Shown here in pieces: positions 37,049 through 45,402 of a stretch of DNA of 64,000 nt. Made by a program: the position numbers and the translations under genes. Under the pieces are notes generated by a model. It saw nothing but the letters and a program-made list of their open reading frames with translations. It searched no databases and had not been told where the DNA came from. The stretch comes from Allobosea sp. (GTDB lineage Bacteria; Pseudomonadota; Alphaproteobacteria; Rhizobiales; Beijerinckiaceae). The number at the start of each line of letters is the position of its first letter. The stretch's first letter is position 1. The DNA lies in contig NZ_JAFKFW010000023.1 of the NCBI RefSeq assembly GCF_017308015.1, positions 1-64,000 of the forward strand, in the 5' to 3' direction.

Positions 37049-37852
37049 GTGGACTTTCCGAAGATCAGAGCAACTTTCGTTGGCGCCTATGTCGAAAAAG
37101 GCGCTTGGACGTGGCAGGGCGTCCCCAACCCGCCCGAGAAAGTGGAGCTGCCGATTGTAACGGCAGTGGCCGCTAAAGTGCTCGCTAACCGCATGCTGGT
37201 TGAGCGCGGCAGGCTTCTAGCCGGCCTTCAGCATGCCTTCCTGGCGGAGGCAGAGGCGATGCCGCCTCGCGACCCCGAACGCTTCGCATATGCGATGTTG
37301 CAAGTGGTCAAATACCTCTATGCCGCAAACTTCCCTCCGCTCGTGATCCACGAAATGTCAGAGCTTGCCTATGCGCTAGACGACCTGCTCGCCGGCATTC
37401 CGTCACCAATCCTAGAGGCAAGGGCGCGAGAAGCAGGGAACGTGACACAGCGCGGCGAAATTTGGCGTATCCGGGCCAACATCGCCAGCGCTGCCGATAC
37501 TCTCATTCAGCGATTTGGGGCGGGCAAGGACAAGGCATTTCAGGAGGTCGCCAAGACGCTCTCTCCGATTGCCGACATTATCGCTAGACCGGGCGCCAAC
37601 CTCGTGGACGCGGTGTCCCGCTGGCATCGCCAGTTCAGTGAGACGGAATGCCCTGACGCGCCGGCTCAATTCATCTTCGATAGCCGGTGGGATGCACTGG
37701 ACAATGCGAAGGCCGCCAACCCTAGGCTAAATGACCAAGCCGGTGCTCGCCTATTCATTGACCGCGCCTTGGCTCTAGGAAGCAGGTCGAACGATAAGAC
37801 CGCCGATCAGAAGGCCGCTGAGAAGACCTACCGGCTCCCTAAACGCAAGTGA
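37049..37852 (+). CDS. Hypothetical protein of the mobile element
   Basis: A 267-residue protein beginning with GTG at 37049 (GAGG 7 nt upstream). It is largely alpha-helical, with L-V-E-R-G-R-L-L-A-G-L-Q-H-A-F-L and P-R-D-P-E-R-F-A-Y-A-M-L-Q-V-V-K-Y. It has no signal peptide or membrane segment. I do not recognise a family. It stands alone between int and the excisionase-like gene. Confidence 0.6.
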   Translation: MDFPKIRATFVGAYVEKGAWTWQGVPNPPEKVELPIVTAVAAKVLANRMLVERGRLLAGLQHAFLAEAEAMPPRDPERFAYAMLQVVKYLYAANFPPLVIHEMSELAYALDDLLAGIPSPILEARAREAGNVTQRGEIWRIRANIASAADTLIQRFGAGKDKAFQEVAKTLSPIADIIARPGANLVDAVSRWHRQFSETECPDAPAQFIFDSRWDALDNAKAANPRLNDQAGARLFIDRALALGSRSNDKTADQKAAEKTYRLPKRK

Positions 37853-37873
37853 TTTTAATACCTCCCATTAAAA
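37853..37873. promoter_or_regulatory. AT-only inverted repeat upstream of the small gene run
   Basis: TTTTAAT-ACCTCCC-ATTAAAA is a perfect 7-bp inverted repeat right after the 37852 stop. The 158-nt gap to 38011 is AT-rich, with a second pair GATTAGA (37899) / TCTAATC (37943). These could be operator sites or a weak terminator ahead of the replication gene run. Confidence 0.35.
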
Positions 37874-38010
37874 TACAAAATTTCTGATCAATGGGGCGGA
37901 TTAGAATCTGGAAATATCTTTTAAACCCCGATTTTTATATCCTCTAATCGGTCGCCTACTGCCTTTCGCCACTTGGACGCCTTCACCCGAAGGCCGGCGA
38001 AAGGAAGACC

Positions 38011-38223
38011 ATGACCGACGAGATTGTCGCCCAGGTAGATCCCCTCATCCCCCTCATGACGGCCTTCAACATGGCCGGCCTGAAATGCACCAAGGGATAT
38101 GAGGAGCTGAAGGCAAAGCGCCTCACCGCCGTTCGCAACGGCACCCGGCGCTTCATCCGTGCAAGCGAGGTTCGCCGCTATATCGATGCGGTCGAAGCCG
38201 CCTCCCGACTGGAGGCTGCGTAG
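38011..38223 (+). CDS. Excisionase-like DNA-binding protein
   Basis: A 70-residue protein. The core M-A-G-L-K-C-T-K-G-Y-E-E-L-K, then V-R-N-G-T-R-R-F-I-R-A-S-E-V-R-R-Y-I-D-A-V, is a MerR/AlpA-like winged helix (HTH_17) as found in phage excisionases and small activators. It begins the tightly packed run to 43450 and probably helps excision or activates the run. Confidence 0.6.
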   Translation: MTDEIVAQVDPLIPLMTAFNMAGLKCTKGYEELKAKRLTAVRNGTRRFIRASEVRRYIDAVEAASRLEAA

Positions 38224-38227
38224 TCTC

Positions 38228-38422
38228 ATGCACCTTCAAAAACAAACCCGGCGCGGGGGCGCCGGGCTCGCGAAGGCTTCATTCCTGGCCGGAATGCCTT
38301 CCGAAGATACCATCCCCGCCGTTATCGTCAATCGTCTCCAGCGCCGTTTCGGCCTGTCCGAGCTGCACGCCCTGACGGTTCTCCGCCTCGCCTCTCTCGG
38401 GCCGAAGGAGGGCCGTGACTGA
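38228..38422 (+). CDS. Small hypothetical protein
   Basis: A 64-residue basic protein. Its second half (I-P-A-V-I-V-N-R-L-Q-R-R-F-G-L-S-E-L-H-A-L-T-V-L-R-L-A) looks like a helical pair. It ends 1 nt into the next start (TGATG). No family is recognised; it is probably a phage-type regulatory or accessory protein. Confidence 0.5.
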   Translation: MHLQKQTRRGGAGLAKASFLAGMPSEDTIPAVIVNRLQRRFGLSELHALTVLRLASLGPKEGRD

Positions 38423-38709
38423 TGGCAAACCTCAAGAGCATCACCATCACCGTCGAAGGCGATACGACGCCGCGCACCTTCAAGGGCCGCGACGCCTGGG
38501 CCTTGGACAACCTCATCAACGCCGGCTCGAAAGGCTGCACGCCGATCGACCACCCCGGCCCGCGCTGGTCGCACTATGTTTTCAAGCTCCGCCGGGGCGG
38601 CGTTGGCGTCGTCACCCACGATGAGAAGCATTCCGGGCCATATGCGGGCACTCATGCCCGCTACGTCCTGAGCGTCCCCGTAACGGTCATCGAGCGGAGG
38701 GCGGCATGA
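38422..38709 (+). CDS. Winged-helix domain phage protein
   Basis: A 95-residue protein with D-A-W-A-L-D-N-L-I-N-A-G-S-K-G-C-T-P-I-D-H-P-G-P-R-W in two pieces and V-F-K-L-R-R-G-G. This is a recurrent small winged-helix family in alphaproteobacterial prophages (general knowledge). It overlaps both neighbours by 1-4 nt. Confidence 0.6.
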   Translation: MANLKSITITVEGDTTPRTFKGRDAWALDNLINAGSKGCTPIDHPGPRWSHYVFKLRRGGVGVVTHDEKHSGPYAGTHARYVLSVPVTVIERRAA

Positions 38710-38963
38710 GCCTGAACGTTACCCCCTTGCCGCTTCCGCCGGTCGCGGACATCAACAGCGCAACTAACCCACGCGCGTTCATGGGCGGAGCGCTGGCTTA
38801 TGCCTGCCTCCATCTAGGCCATGCCTCCGACCATCTCGTCATGGGCGATGGGCCGGCCCTGATGCGCTCTGTCCGCAAGTTCGCAGCCTTCGCCAAGGCG
38901 GCGCTGGATACTCTGCCAGAGGCCATGCGCCAGCTCGACGAGGAAGGCGGCCACGATGACTAG
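38706..38963 (+). CDS. Small hypothetical protein
   Basis: An 85-residue protein. Features are an Ala-rich helical part (A-L-A-Y-A-C-L-H-L-G-H-A-S-D-H-L-V-M-G-D-G-P-A-L) and an acidic end (E-E-G-G-H-D-D). The start overlaps the previous stop by 4 nt and the end overlaps the next start by 8 nt. Function unknown. Confidence 0.5.
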   Translation: MSLNVTPLPLPPVADINSATNPRAFMGGALAYACLHLGHASDHLVMGDGPALMRSVRKFAAFAKAALDTLPEAMRQLDEEGGHDD

Positions 38964-39186
38964 CGTGGTTCGGTTTCCTCGCGCCAATGAGCGCCGCGTC
39001 AAGCGCGTACCGGATGCCGTCGAGGTCGTCCTGGACTTCGGCCTGTGGTGCGCTGCTACCAGTCAGGGAGGGCGCCTCGTCAGGCGCCACCCCGCCACCC
39101 CGAACACACCGGAAGCCGCTGCCGCTCTCGCTCGCGAAATGGCCGAGCGTGATGGCCTGCGCTTCATTTCCAACGAGGCAGGATAA
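38956..39186 (+). CDS. Small hypothetical protein
   Basis: A 76-residue protein with an Arg-rich start (R-F-P-R-A-N-E-R-R-V-K-R-V) and a C-terminal helix (A-A-A-L-A-R-E-M-A-E-R-D-G-L). It overlaps both neighbours (ATG inside the previous gene; TAATG with the next). No family is recognised. Confidence 0.5.
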   Translation: MTSVVRFPRANERRVKRVPDAVEVVLDFGLWCAATSQGGRLVRRHPATPNTPEAAAALAREMAERDGLRFISNEAG

Positions 39187-39473
39187 TGACCAGCACGAAA
39201 GCTGCTCGCCAGCCTCATCCGTGCGCAGGGTTGAGTAAGCGCGCTCTTGAGGCCTTCGAACAAATCGCCATCGGCAACGACCTTGGCCACCATCCTCGGA
39301 CCCTCGAAACCCTCGTTTCCCGCGGCCTGATTGAGCGCAGGCAGGAGCAAGTGCCTGGGCCGTTCCGTGGCACCTCCATGACCGTTGATCGGTATGACGT
39401 GCCGCTGGCCGTGCATGCCAACTGGTGCTCGTGGTGCGCGGAGAACGTCTCCGATGATGAGGCCGCGCTGTGA
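39186..39473 (+). CDS. Winged-helix-like small protein
   Basis: A 95-residue protein. L-S-K-R-A-L-E-A-F-E-Q-I-A-I-G and T-L-E-T-L-V-S-R-G-L-I-E-R-R-Q-E suggest a winged-helix DNA-binding fold. A C-terminal C-S-W-C-A-E-N motif could bind a metal. It is coupled to the next gene by TGATG. It is likely a regulatory or replication accessory protein. Confidence 0.5.
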   Translation: MTSTKAARQPHPCAGLSKRALEAFEQIAIGNDLGHHPRTLETLVSRGLIERRQEQVPGPFRGTSMTVDRYDVPLAVHANWCSWCAENVSDDEAAL

Positions 39474-40381
39474 TGACCGCGCCCCTCACTCCCAAGAACT
39501 GCGACCTGCGGGATTTCGAGTTCATGTCCTTGGACGTGCGCCGGCTCCTGCGGTCGGATACCTGGCTAGAGGCCGCGAGCGATCCGCGGCTAGGCCATGC
39601 CTCGATGACGCTCTGGGCCGAGTGCTGGCATCAAGTCCCTGCCGGCTCTCTGCCTGACAATGACCGCGTGCTGGCGCGCCTCGCCATGTGCGATCCCGCC
39701 GAGTGGGAGCGCATCCGCGACCGGGCCCTGTCCGGCTGGATCAAGTGCGATGACGGGCGCCTCTATCATCCGGTCGTCGCTGAAAAGGCCGTGCAGGCTT
39801 TCGAGCGGAAGGGCGAGTTCCGCGAAGCCAACCTCAACCGCAGCGAACGGCAAAAACGCTGGCGCGACCGCAGCCGAGATATCTGCGCGCAGCTCCGGTC
39901 CTTCGGGATCACCCCACCGGGGGGCGCCAAGCTCGCCACCTTGGAGGGGATGCTGGAGGAGGCCTTAAGGGACCGAGACGCTACTGTAGACGCTAGTGTA
40001 GACGCTACCTCGGGTCGCCCTAGCGTCTCGGAGACGCATAGGACAGTAGACAGTAGATATATATCCGAAGCTGACGCTTCGGGCGTGGCCGCCCCGGCTT
40101 CGCCTGCGGCAGATACTGCCCTCCCCGACTGGCGGGATCGTCTCTTTCGGCAAGGCCTCGCCTCCGTCAGGCAGTTAACCGGAAAGCCTGATGCGGCGGC
40201 GCGGTCGCTGATCGGGAAGTGGCTTCGTGAGGCCAAGGACGATGCCCGCAAGGTGTTGCGCACGATCGAGGACGCGCAGGAGCAGAACGCGGCCGAGCCC
40301 GTCGCCTGGATCGAAGCCGCATTGAAGGCGCGGCCCGCGCAGCGCTCCGATTCCCTCGCTTTCACGATGGGGAGGGGCTGA
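39473..40381 (+). CDS. DUF1376-like phage replication protein
   Basis: A 302-residue protein. The N-terminal 110 residues (F-M-S-L-D-V-R-R-L-L-R-S-D-T-W...W-A-E-C-W-H-Q-V-P-A-G-S-L-P-D-N-D) resemble DUF1376, found in phage replication regions. A Ser/Thr/Ala-rich linker (about 185-225) separates a helical C-terminal part (L-I-G-K-W-L-R-E-A-K-D-D-A-R-K). The family often sits next to a helicase or primase and may act as loader, and here it is immediately upstream of the primase-helicase. A GTG one codon earlier is an alternative start. Confidence 0.7.
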   Translation: MTAPLTPKNCDLRDFEFMSLDVRRLLRSDTWLEAASDPRLGHASMTLWAECWHQVPAGSLPDNDRVLARLAMCDPAEWERIRDRALSGWIKCDDGRLYHPVVAEKAVQAFERKGEFREANLNRSERQKRWRDRSRDICAQLRSFGITPPGGAKLATLEGMLEEALRDRDATVDASVDATSGRPSVSETHRTVDSRYISEADASGVAAPASPAADTALPDWRDRLFRQGLASVRQLTGKPDAAARSLIGKWLREAKDDARKVLRTIEDAQEQNAAEPVAWIEAALKARPAQRSDSLAFTMGRG

Positions 40382-40383
40382 GC

Positions 40384-42165
40384 ATGGATTACCTCGAAAC
40401 CGCCAAGGCCGAAGGCATCCGGCTTCGCTCATGGGCGCAGGGCAACCACAAGACGACCTGCCCGCGCTGCTCGCATCTCCGCAAAAAGAAAACCGACCCT
40501 TGCCTGTCCGTCACCGTGTTTGCCGATCGGGTCCGCTGGCAGTGCCATCACTGCGGTTGGACCGGCGGCGCCGGGGGCGATGATTTCAGGCGCAACCCCG
40601 TCCGCGAGGTCCGCATGTTCAATCGTCCTGTTCGTATCGAGAACCCCGAACGCCCCGACAAGCTGCTGGCTTGGTTCGCCGGCCGGGGCATCTCCGCTGC
40701 CGCCGTCGAGCGCATGGGTATCTATCGCACCCGCCAGTGGTTTCCGCAGCTTGAGGCCGAGGCCAGTTGCATCGCCTTCCCCTACGAATGGGCCGGCACG
40801 CTGCGCAATGTGAAGTACCGCGACAACGACAAGAACTTTCGCCAGGAGAAGAACCCCGAGCCCGTCCTTTACAACGCCGATGCGATCAAGCCGGGTGAGG
40901 ATCTGATTTTCGTTGAGGGCGAAATGGACGTGCTCGCCTTCATCGAAGCGGGTCTGTCCAATGTGGTCAGCCTGCCGAATGGTGCGCCCGATCGGCCCGA
41001 GCAGTCGGATAAGCGGTATGAGCCTTTGGCCACGCATGCGGCCGAACTGGAGGCCGCCGGTCGTATCCTGATCGCGACCGATATGGACGGCCCCGGCGAA
41101 CTGCTGGCGCAGGAGCTAGCCCGCCGTCTGGGCAAGGATCGATGCTGGCGCGTCACCTTCCCGGCCGATGAGACGACGCAGACGAAGGACGCTAACGAGT
41201 GCTTGATGCAGTTCGGGAAGGGCGTGCTGCGGGGGCGCGTCGACAATGCCGAGCCCTGGCCGATCGATGGCCTCTATGGCGCAGACACGTTCGCGGACGA
41301 GGTGCTGGCCACCTATCGCGGCGAAGGGCCTAAGCCTCTCTCGCTCGGGATGGGGCGGGACATGGATCAGGCTTTCAAGGTGCTGCCCGGCCAGTTCGTC
41401 GTTGTGACCGGCATCCCCAACCACGGCAAGAGCCGATGGCTGGATCAGGCCGCCGCGACCATGTCGGAGCTGCACGGATGGCGCTGGGCCGTGTTCTCAC
41501 CCGAGACGGGCAGCGAAAACCACATCATCGACCTATGCGAGATTCACGCTGCACTGCCGTTCCATGATGGCCCGTCGATGCGCATGGACGAGGAGCAGTT
41601 GCATACCTCGATGCGGTGGGTTCACGAGCGCTTCATGTTCATCGACTCGGGCGAGCATACCCCGTCGATCGATTGGGTTCTGGAGCGTGCGAAGGCTGCC
41701 GTTCTGCGAAAGGGCATCAATGGCCTGATCGTCGACCCCTACAACGAACTGGAGGCCGGCCGCCCTCAAGGCATGACGGAAACGGAGTTCGTCTCGCAGC
41801 TCATCAGCAAGTGCAAGCGCTTCGCCAAGGTCCACGGCGTGACGGTGTTCATGGTTGCGCACCCGACGAAGATATCGAACCCGGCTGGCGGCAAAGAGCC
41901 TGTGCCGGGCCTCTATGACATCTCGGGCTCGGCTCACTGGCGCAACAAGGCGGATGCCGGCTTGGTCGTTTACCGCGACTTCGAAGACCGCTGCACCATG
42001 GTCATTGCGAAGAAGATCAGGCGGCAGCCCATCTGCGGTCATCCGGGGCAGGTGAAGTTCTGGTTCATGAGCGCGAGCCGTCGCTTCGAAGTGGTCGAAG
42101 GGAGCTATCGCACCCAGGGCCAGGAAACCGGGTCCGCCGCCAACAACAACCGTCGCTCCGCGTGA
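40384..42165 (+). CDS. T7 gp4-like primase-helicase
   Basis: A 593-residue replication protein. A zinc ribbon is visible (Cys26, Cys29 in C-P-R-C; Cys54, Cys57 in C-H-H-C). The TOPRIM primase core has F-V-E-G-E-M-D near 180 and A-T-D-M-D-G-P-G near 230. The RecA-like helicase has Walker A G-I-P-N-H-G-K-S near 342 and later V-D-P-Y-N-E and F-M-V-A-H-P-T-K motifs. It combines primer synthesis and 5'-3' unwinding as in phage T7. It lies 2 nt after the DUF1376-like gene. A short diverged copy of its C-terminus is found at 45403-45537. Confidence 0.92.
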   Translation: MDYLETAKAEGIRLRSWAQGNHKTTCPRCSHLRKKKTDPCLSVTVFADRVRWQCHHCGWTGGAGGDDFRRNPVREVRMFNRPVRIENPERPDKLLAWFAGRGISAAAVERMGIYRTRQWFPQLEAEASCIAFPYEWAGTLRNVKYRDNDKNFRQEKNPEPVLYNADAIKPGEDLIFVEGEMDVLAFIEAGLSNVVSLPNGAPDRPEQSDKRYEPLATHAAELEAAGRILIATDMDGPGELLAQELARRLGKDRCWRVTFPADETTQTKDANECLMQFGKGVLRGRVDNAEPWPIDGLYGADTFADEVLATYRGEGPKPLSLGMGRDMDQAFKVLPGQFVVVTGIPNHGKSRWLDQAAATMSELHGWRWAVFSPETGSENHIIDLCEIHAALPFHDGPSMRMDEEQLHTSMRWVHERFMFIDSGEHTPSIDWVLERAKAAVLRKGINGLIVDPYNELEAGRPQGMTETEFVSQLISKCKRFAKVHGVTVFMVAHPTKISNPAGGKEPVPGLYDISGSAHWRNKADAGLVVYRDFEDRCTMVIAKKIRRQPICGHPGQVKFWFMSASRRFEVVEGSYRTQGQETGSAANNNRRSA

Positions 42166-42173
42166 GGTCCACT

Positions 42174-42383
42174 ATGACGATGCAAGACAAGATCGAGACG
42201 TTTGCTCATGAGCAGGCCAAGCAGCTCTGCCACGAGCTGCGCATGCTGGGCTCGCCAACGCGAGGCGAGCACGTGGGCGCCAAGCAGTCTGGCACCATCC
42301 TCTGGGAGCGCGACGGCTGGCCCTTCGTTGAGGCGAAGATTGCGCAGGCGCTCGCTAATGCCATGCGGAGGGCTGGCAAATGA
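42174..42383 (+). CDS. Small hypothetical protein
   Basis: A 69-residue protein: a helical first half (D-K-I-E-T-F-A-H-E-Q-A-K-Q-L-C-H-E-L-R-M-L), then a W-E-R-D-G-W-P-F-V-E segment. It begins 8 nt after the primase-helicase stop and overlaps the next gene by 4 nt. Function unknown; likely a replication accessory. Confidence 0.5.
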   Translation: MTMQDKIETFAHEQAKQLCHELRMLGSPTRGEHVGAKQSGTILWERDGWPFVEAKIAQALANAMRRAGK

Positions 42384-43450
42384 CCGCCGCCGCAACCGCA
42401 TCCAAATTGGACATGGACAAGTTTGCCAAGGTCCACCGCCTGATGAGCGGAGGCGCGACTGAGGGCGAGCGCGCTGCGGCTCGGGCTCGGGCTCGGGCTG
42501 AAGCCATGGCAGCACGCGCTGGGATGACACTCAAGCAGGCGTCGTCCAAAATGGACAGCAAGGCCAAAGCGCAACCCGCTGCCGCTCAACCATCATCCGA
42601 CTGGCGCGACATCTTCCGCGGCATGGACGATTGGATGGAGGAGAAGCACCCAGGCTACAAAGCGAGCCAGGCGGAGAAGAAAACCGCCCGCGAGGAACGT
42701 CGGGCCGACCGGCGTCGTGCGCTTCTGAAGCGATTTGGGAATGTGTCAGCCGTTTTCGCTTTGACGGAAATCGAGCGGGCGCTGTTCGTCGCCGCCGCGC
42801 CGTTTGCAAAGCGGAAAATCAACATGGACTGGTGCGGTACGCAGAAGTTCGCGTTCACCTGCAATTTAGGGGGCGCTGGCGAGCTGGATTTTCTCAGCAA
42901 GGCTGACCCCGCGGCGGTTGCTGCAATTCGCGAGGGCTGGCCGATGCCGCAGAAATTGCACGGCATGCTTGCCGAGGCGTTGATGTGGGACAAGCTGCAT
43001 GATGACCGAAGCGCATTTGTCGAGGGCGAATATCGTCACCACCTTGAAGTATTCGCCCGGATGGAGCTGCTGGAACGCGACCTGCACAATCGCCCCGCGG
43101 AATCTTGGGACGATGTACAAGCCCGGTTCGCCTGGGAAAAGCATAAGTTCGAGCGACAGTGGATCGACCCGACCGAGGAGAAGGAAGACGGGCTCGTAAT
43201 GACCCTCCGCCGCGACTTTGAAATGCTTCGCCGACGCTACGAGGCTCCCGCTCAAAATGGACAGGACGAAGCCTGTGCCAAATCGACGGGCACCAATTGG
43301 CGCACCAATGCCGATAAGCAGCGCGACGTCATCTCGCTGTTGAACGAGGCGCCGCATTTGTCAGACCGGGAGATCGGGCGGCGCACCGGAGTGAGCCCGC
43401 AGACTGCGTCCACCTGGCGGAAGAAGCTCGCAAACCAGTGTCCAACTTGA
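42380..43450 (+). CDS. DUF2786-like protein with C-terminal helix-turn-helix
   Basis: A 356-residue protein. Residues 10-55 (K-L-D-M-D-K-F-A-K-V-H-R-L-M and A-R-A-E-A-M-A-A-R-A-G-M-T) look like DUF2786. A Lys/Arg-rich linker follows. The C-terminus has a helix-turn-helix (L-S-D-R-E-I-G-R-R-T-G-V-S-P-Q-T-A-S-T-W-R). It ends the + strand replication run, just before the iteron-like repeats, so origin binding is a possible role (inference). Confidence 0.6.
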   Translation: MTAAATASKLDMDKFAKVHRLMSGGATEGERAAARARARAEAMAARAGMTLKQASSKMDSKAKAQPAAAQPSSDWRDIFRGMDDWMEEKHPGYKASQAEKKTAREERRADRRRALLKRFGNVSAVFALTEIERALFVAAAPFAKRKINMDWCGTQKFAFTCNLGGAGELDFLSKADPAAVAAIREGWPMPQKLHGMLAEALMWDKLHDDRSAFVEGEYRHHLEVFARMELLERDLHNRPAESWDDVQARFAWEKHKFERQWIDPTEEKEDGLVMTLRRDFEMLRRRYEAPAQNGQDEACAKSTGTNWRTNADKQRDVISLLNEAPHLSDREIGRRTGVSPQTASTWRKKLANQCPT

Positions 43451-43469
43451 GCACTGAACGAGCATCGGG

Positions 43470-43571
43470 AAAATAGGCTCAATACCTCAGTTTTTCTGCA
43501 CCCCGTTTTAGGGGCTCAATACCGCAAACGTGACGCGCGAAAATTAGGCTCAATACCGCAGTTTTTGTGCG
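43470..43571. repeat. Three iteron-like direct repeats
   Basis: The core GGCTCAATACC occurs at 43476, 43513 and 43547. Copies 1 and 3 extend to about 30 bp (GAAAATAGGCTCAATACC...CAGTTTTT). Spacing is 37 and 34 bp. They lie between the ends of two convergent genes, where a promoter is not expected, and directly after the replication genes. A replication origin or a protein-binding array is the likeliest reading. Confidence 0.6.
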
Positions 43572-43586
43572 TCGCGCCCGGAACCA

Positions 43587-44753
43587 TCATTTGGGACCGT
43601 CTTCGTCGAACATGACGAAACTTCCGTTGGCGACGGGATCAATGCGATCAGCCTGGGAAATTGCCCACCTTCGCCATTTATCGAGTTTCTCGCGAGCGAT
43701 ATTACCGGGCCGCTTTTCCCACTCACGCACCGCTTGATCAACATAGGACCGAATAGCAGATGCCTTTCGGAGATTGTCCGCGTCATCGAGCAGCCGTTTG
43801 ACCCGCGCTTGCTCCAGAGCCGCTTGCTGCTCCTTGGTTTCGCGCTCGATGCGCTCCCGCTCTTGACGGTCTCGCTCTATCGCGAGGTCCCGCCGTTGGA
43901 TGCGCCAGTCCCTTAGGTCTGCGAACCCTTGGCGGTAACTGAGTTCTGCATCAACAAATAGCTCCGTAAGGATTTCCGCGGCCGATGCTTCCAGCTTGCC
44001 GCTCTCGGTGTCGGACCAGACCCGACCGCCCGATTCTCGCTCATCTCGAAATGGCCCGAGCACGACCTCGACCTCTTCGCGCTCTTCTCGCTCGCGACGA
44101 CCGGATATCGTCTTGTAAGAGTGTTTGGCGACCTTGCGTACCGAGAGCCCGATCCGCGTTTCACCGACAGTGGCCTCAAATTCCAGTTTGTCTTTGTCGC
44201 CGCGGCGCCATTTCGCACCAGCCCTCTCCCCCGCCAGCAAGAGCCCGTTTGCGATTCTCAGGCGCCTTCGGTCGAGAGGACTTTGAAAGCGCGGGCGCGG
44301 CCAGGAGAATCCACTTGCCCTTTCCTGCTCCACCAATTTCTGTTCTTCAGAAATCAGCGTCGCGATTTGGACATGAGCTCTCGTGATGCGATCCGGAATA
44401 TTGACTGTTCCCACGAGCGCGTGCGCCCGGTTGCGCACGGCGGTCTCGTCCTCGTCGAAATCTGGAAGTTCGGGAACGAAATCGTCGGGCGCGTCATTCC
44501 ACAGCCGCCATTGAGAGTCGCCGATGACAAGGACTTCCGGTTTTCCCAGGCCTCTTTGGGGCAGCGCTATTTTGACGGTCCTCTTCCCGGCCTGCAGCTT
44601 GTTCCAATGTCCCTGCGGTGGCGTCGGCACATCGAATTTCTTGCATGCCTTCTTCAAGGCAACGTCTGAAATGCCGAACCGCTCGCACAGCTTCCAAAGC
44701 GGTTCGGCCCACACCAGGTCGTAGAGCTCTCTTCGGGTGCACGTCTGTGGCAA
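43587..44753 (-). CDS. Cargo protein with N-terminal HTH-like domain (uncharacterised family)
   Basis: A 388-residue protein. The start C-T-R-R-E-L-Y-D-L-V-W-A-E-P-L-W-K-L, then F-G-I-S-D-V-A-L-K-K-A-C and P-T-P-P-Q-G-H-W-N-K-L, defines a recurrent uncharacterised family of mobile elements that resembles an HTH. The middle is rich in Arg/Glu, and the C-terminal third is a long charged helix (E-R-D-R-Q-E-R-E-R-I-E-R-E-T-K-E-Q-Q) ending in a W-E-K-R-P-G-N motif. It is transcribed against the replication genes. Function is unknown; defence or regulation are both open. Confidence 0.6.
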   Translation of the reverse strand: MPQTCTRRELYDLVWAEPLWKLCERFGISDVALKKACKKFDVPTPPQGHWNKLQAGKRTVKIALPQRGLGKPEVLVIGDSQWRLWNDAPDDFVPELPDFDEDETAVRNRAHALVGTVNIPDRITRAHVQIATLISEEQKLVEQERASGFSWPRPRFQSPLDRRRLRIANGLLLAGERAGAKWRRGDKDKLEFEATVGETRIGLSVRKVAKHSYKTISGRREREEREEVEVVLGPFRDERESGGRVWSDTESGKLEASAAEILTELFVDAELSYRQGFADLRDWRIQRRDLAIERDRQERERIERETKEQQAALEQARVKRLLDDADNLRKASAIRSYVDQAVREWEKRPGNIAREKLDKWRRWAISQADRIDPVANGSFVMFDEDGPK

Positions 44754-44815
44754 GCTCGCCCCCAGCGTCTATCGCGACATTTCCGACACTATGGAAGCCG
44801 GAGAGGAGGACACCA

Positions 44816-45034
44816 ATGGCAGAAACGCGTATCGACCTGGCAATTGAGGCAGGAGCCAAGGCCATGCATGAGAGCGCTCGTGAAAAGCGCCAGTTCACCT
44901 GGGAGCAATCGTCGGAGGAGTGGCGGCGTGATTTGCGCGCCTTCGTTCGGCCCATCGTTGAGGCCGCGCTGGAATCCTCCGATGAATTTCTGGCTGCGGC
45001 TACACGCAGGAAGCCCACTCCGGAGAATAGATAG
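44816..45034 (+). CDS. Small hypothetical protein
   Basis: A 72-residue helical protein (I-D-L-A-I-E-A-G-A-K-A-M-H-E-S-A-R-E and R-A-F-V-R-P-I-V-E-A-A-L). GGAGAGGAGG precedes the ATG at 44816, a strong ribosome site. It is divergent from the 44753 gene. Function unknown. Confidence 0.55.
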   Translation: MAETRIDLAIEAGAKAMHESAREKRQFTWEQSSEEWRRDLRAFVRPIVEAALESSDEFLAAATRRKPTPENR

Positions 45035-45402
45035 CCCCGCCATGACTCAGTGGCTGGCGCTGGCTGGCCCTGATGAGGCCACGGCTGGGGTGGTAGCCGA
45101 GCCAGCACGAATGCGGCCCGCGACTCTGAAGACGCCACCTGCGCTTTGACGTCCAGTTCACTCCCGAATGAGATCCCTGCTCCGCCTCATGTGGGGTACG
45201 GCAGCACTGGCGAAGGTCAAGCGCATCGAGTGCAACAGCAAGGCATCGCTCGCCTTCAGTTTCTGGCTCCGTCCCGAGGGTGAGTATGGCACCGCCGACG
45301 GCATCGCTCACAGCGTAGCCGCGGCGGCCTGCGGTTCTTCGGCGGCCAAAATGGGATCACGGTGTACTATCCCGATGGCGCGTCCGTCACGCTTGATCCT
45401 GG
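45035..45402. other. Intergenic mosaic without an intact gene
   Basis: This stretch precedes a fragment of the primase-helicase. A 35-codon frame (45042-45149, starting M-T-Q-W-L-A-L-A-G-P) and a frame ending R-F-F-G-G-Q-N-G-I-T-V-Y-Y-P-D-G look protein-like but have no supported starts. It reads as a graveyard of phage gene ends. Confidence 0.45.

Noticed and set aside
43470-43571. Possible CRISPR array
   Set aside because: Only three copies, repeats extend unequally and the intervals are too short and not spacer-like; no cas genes nearby.
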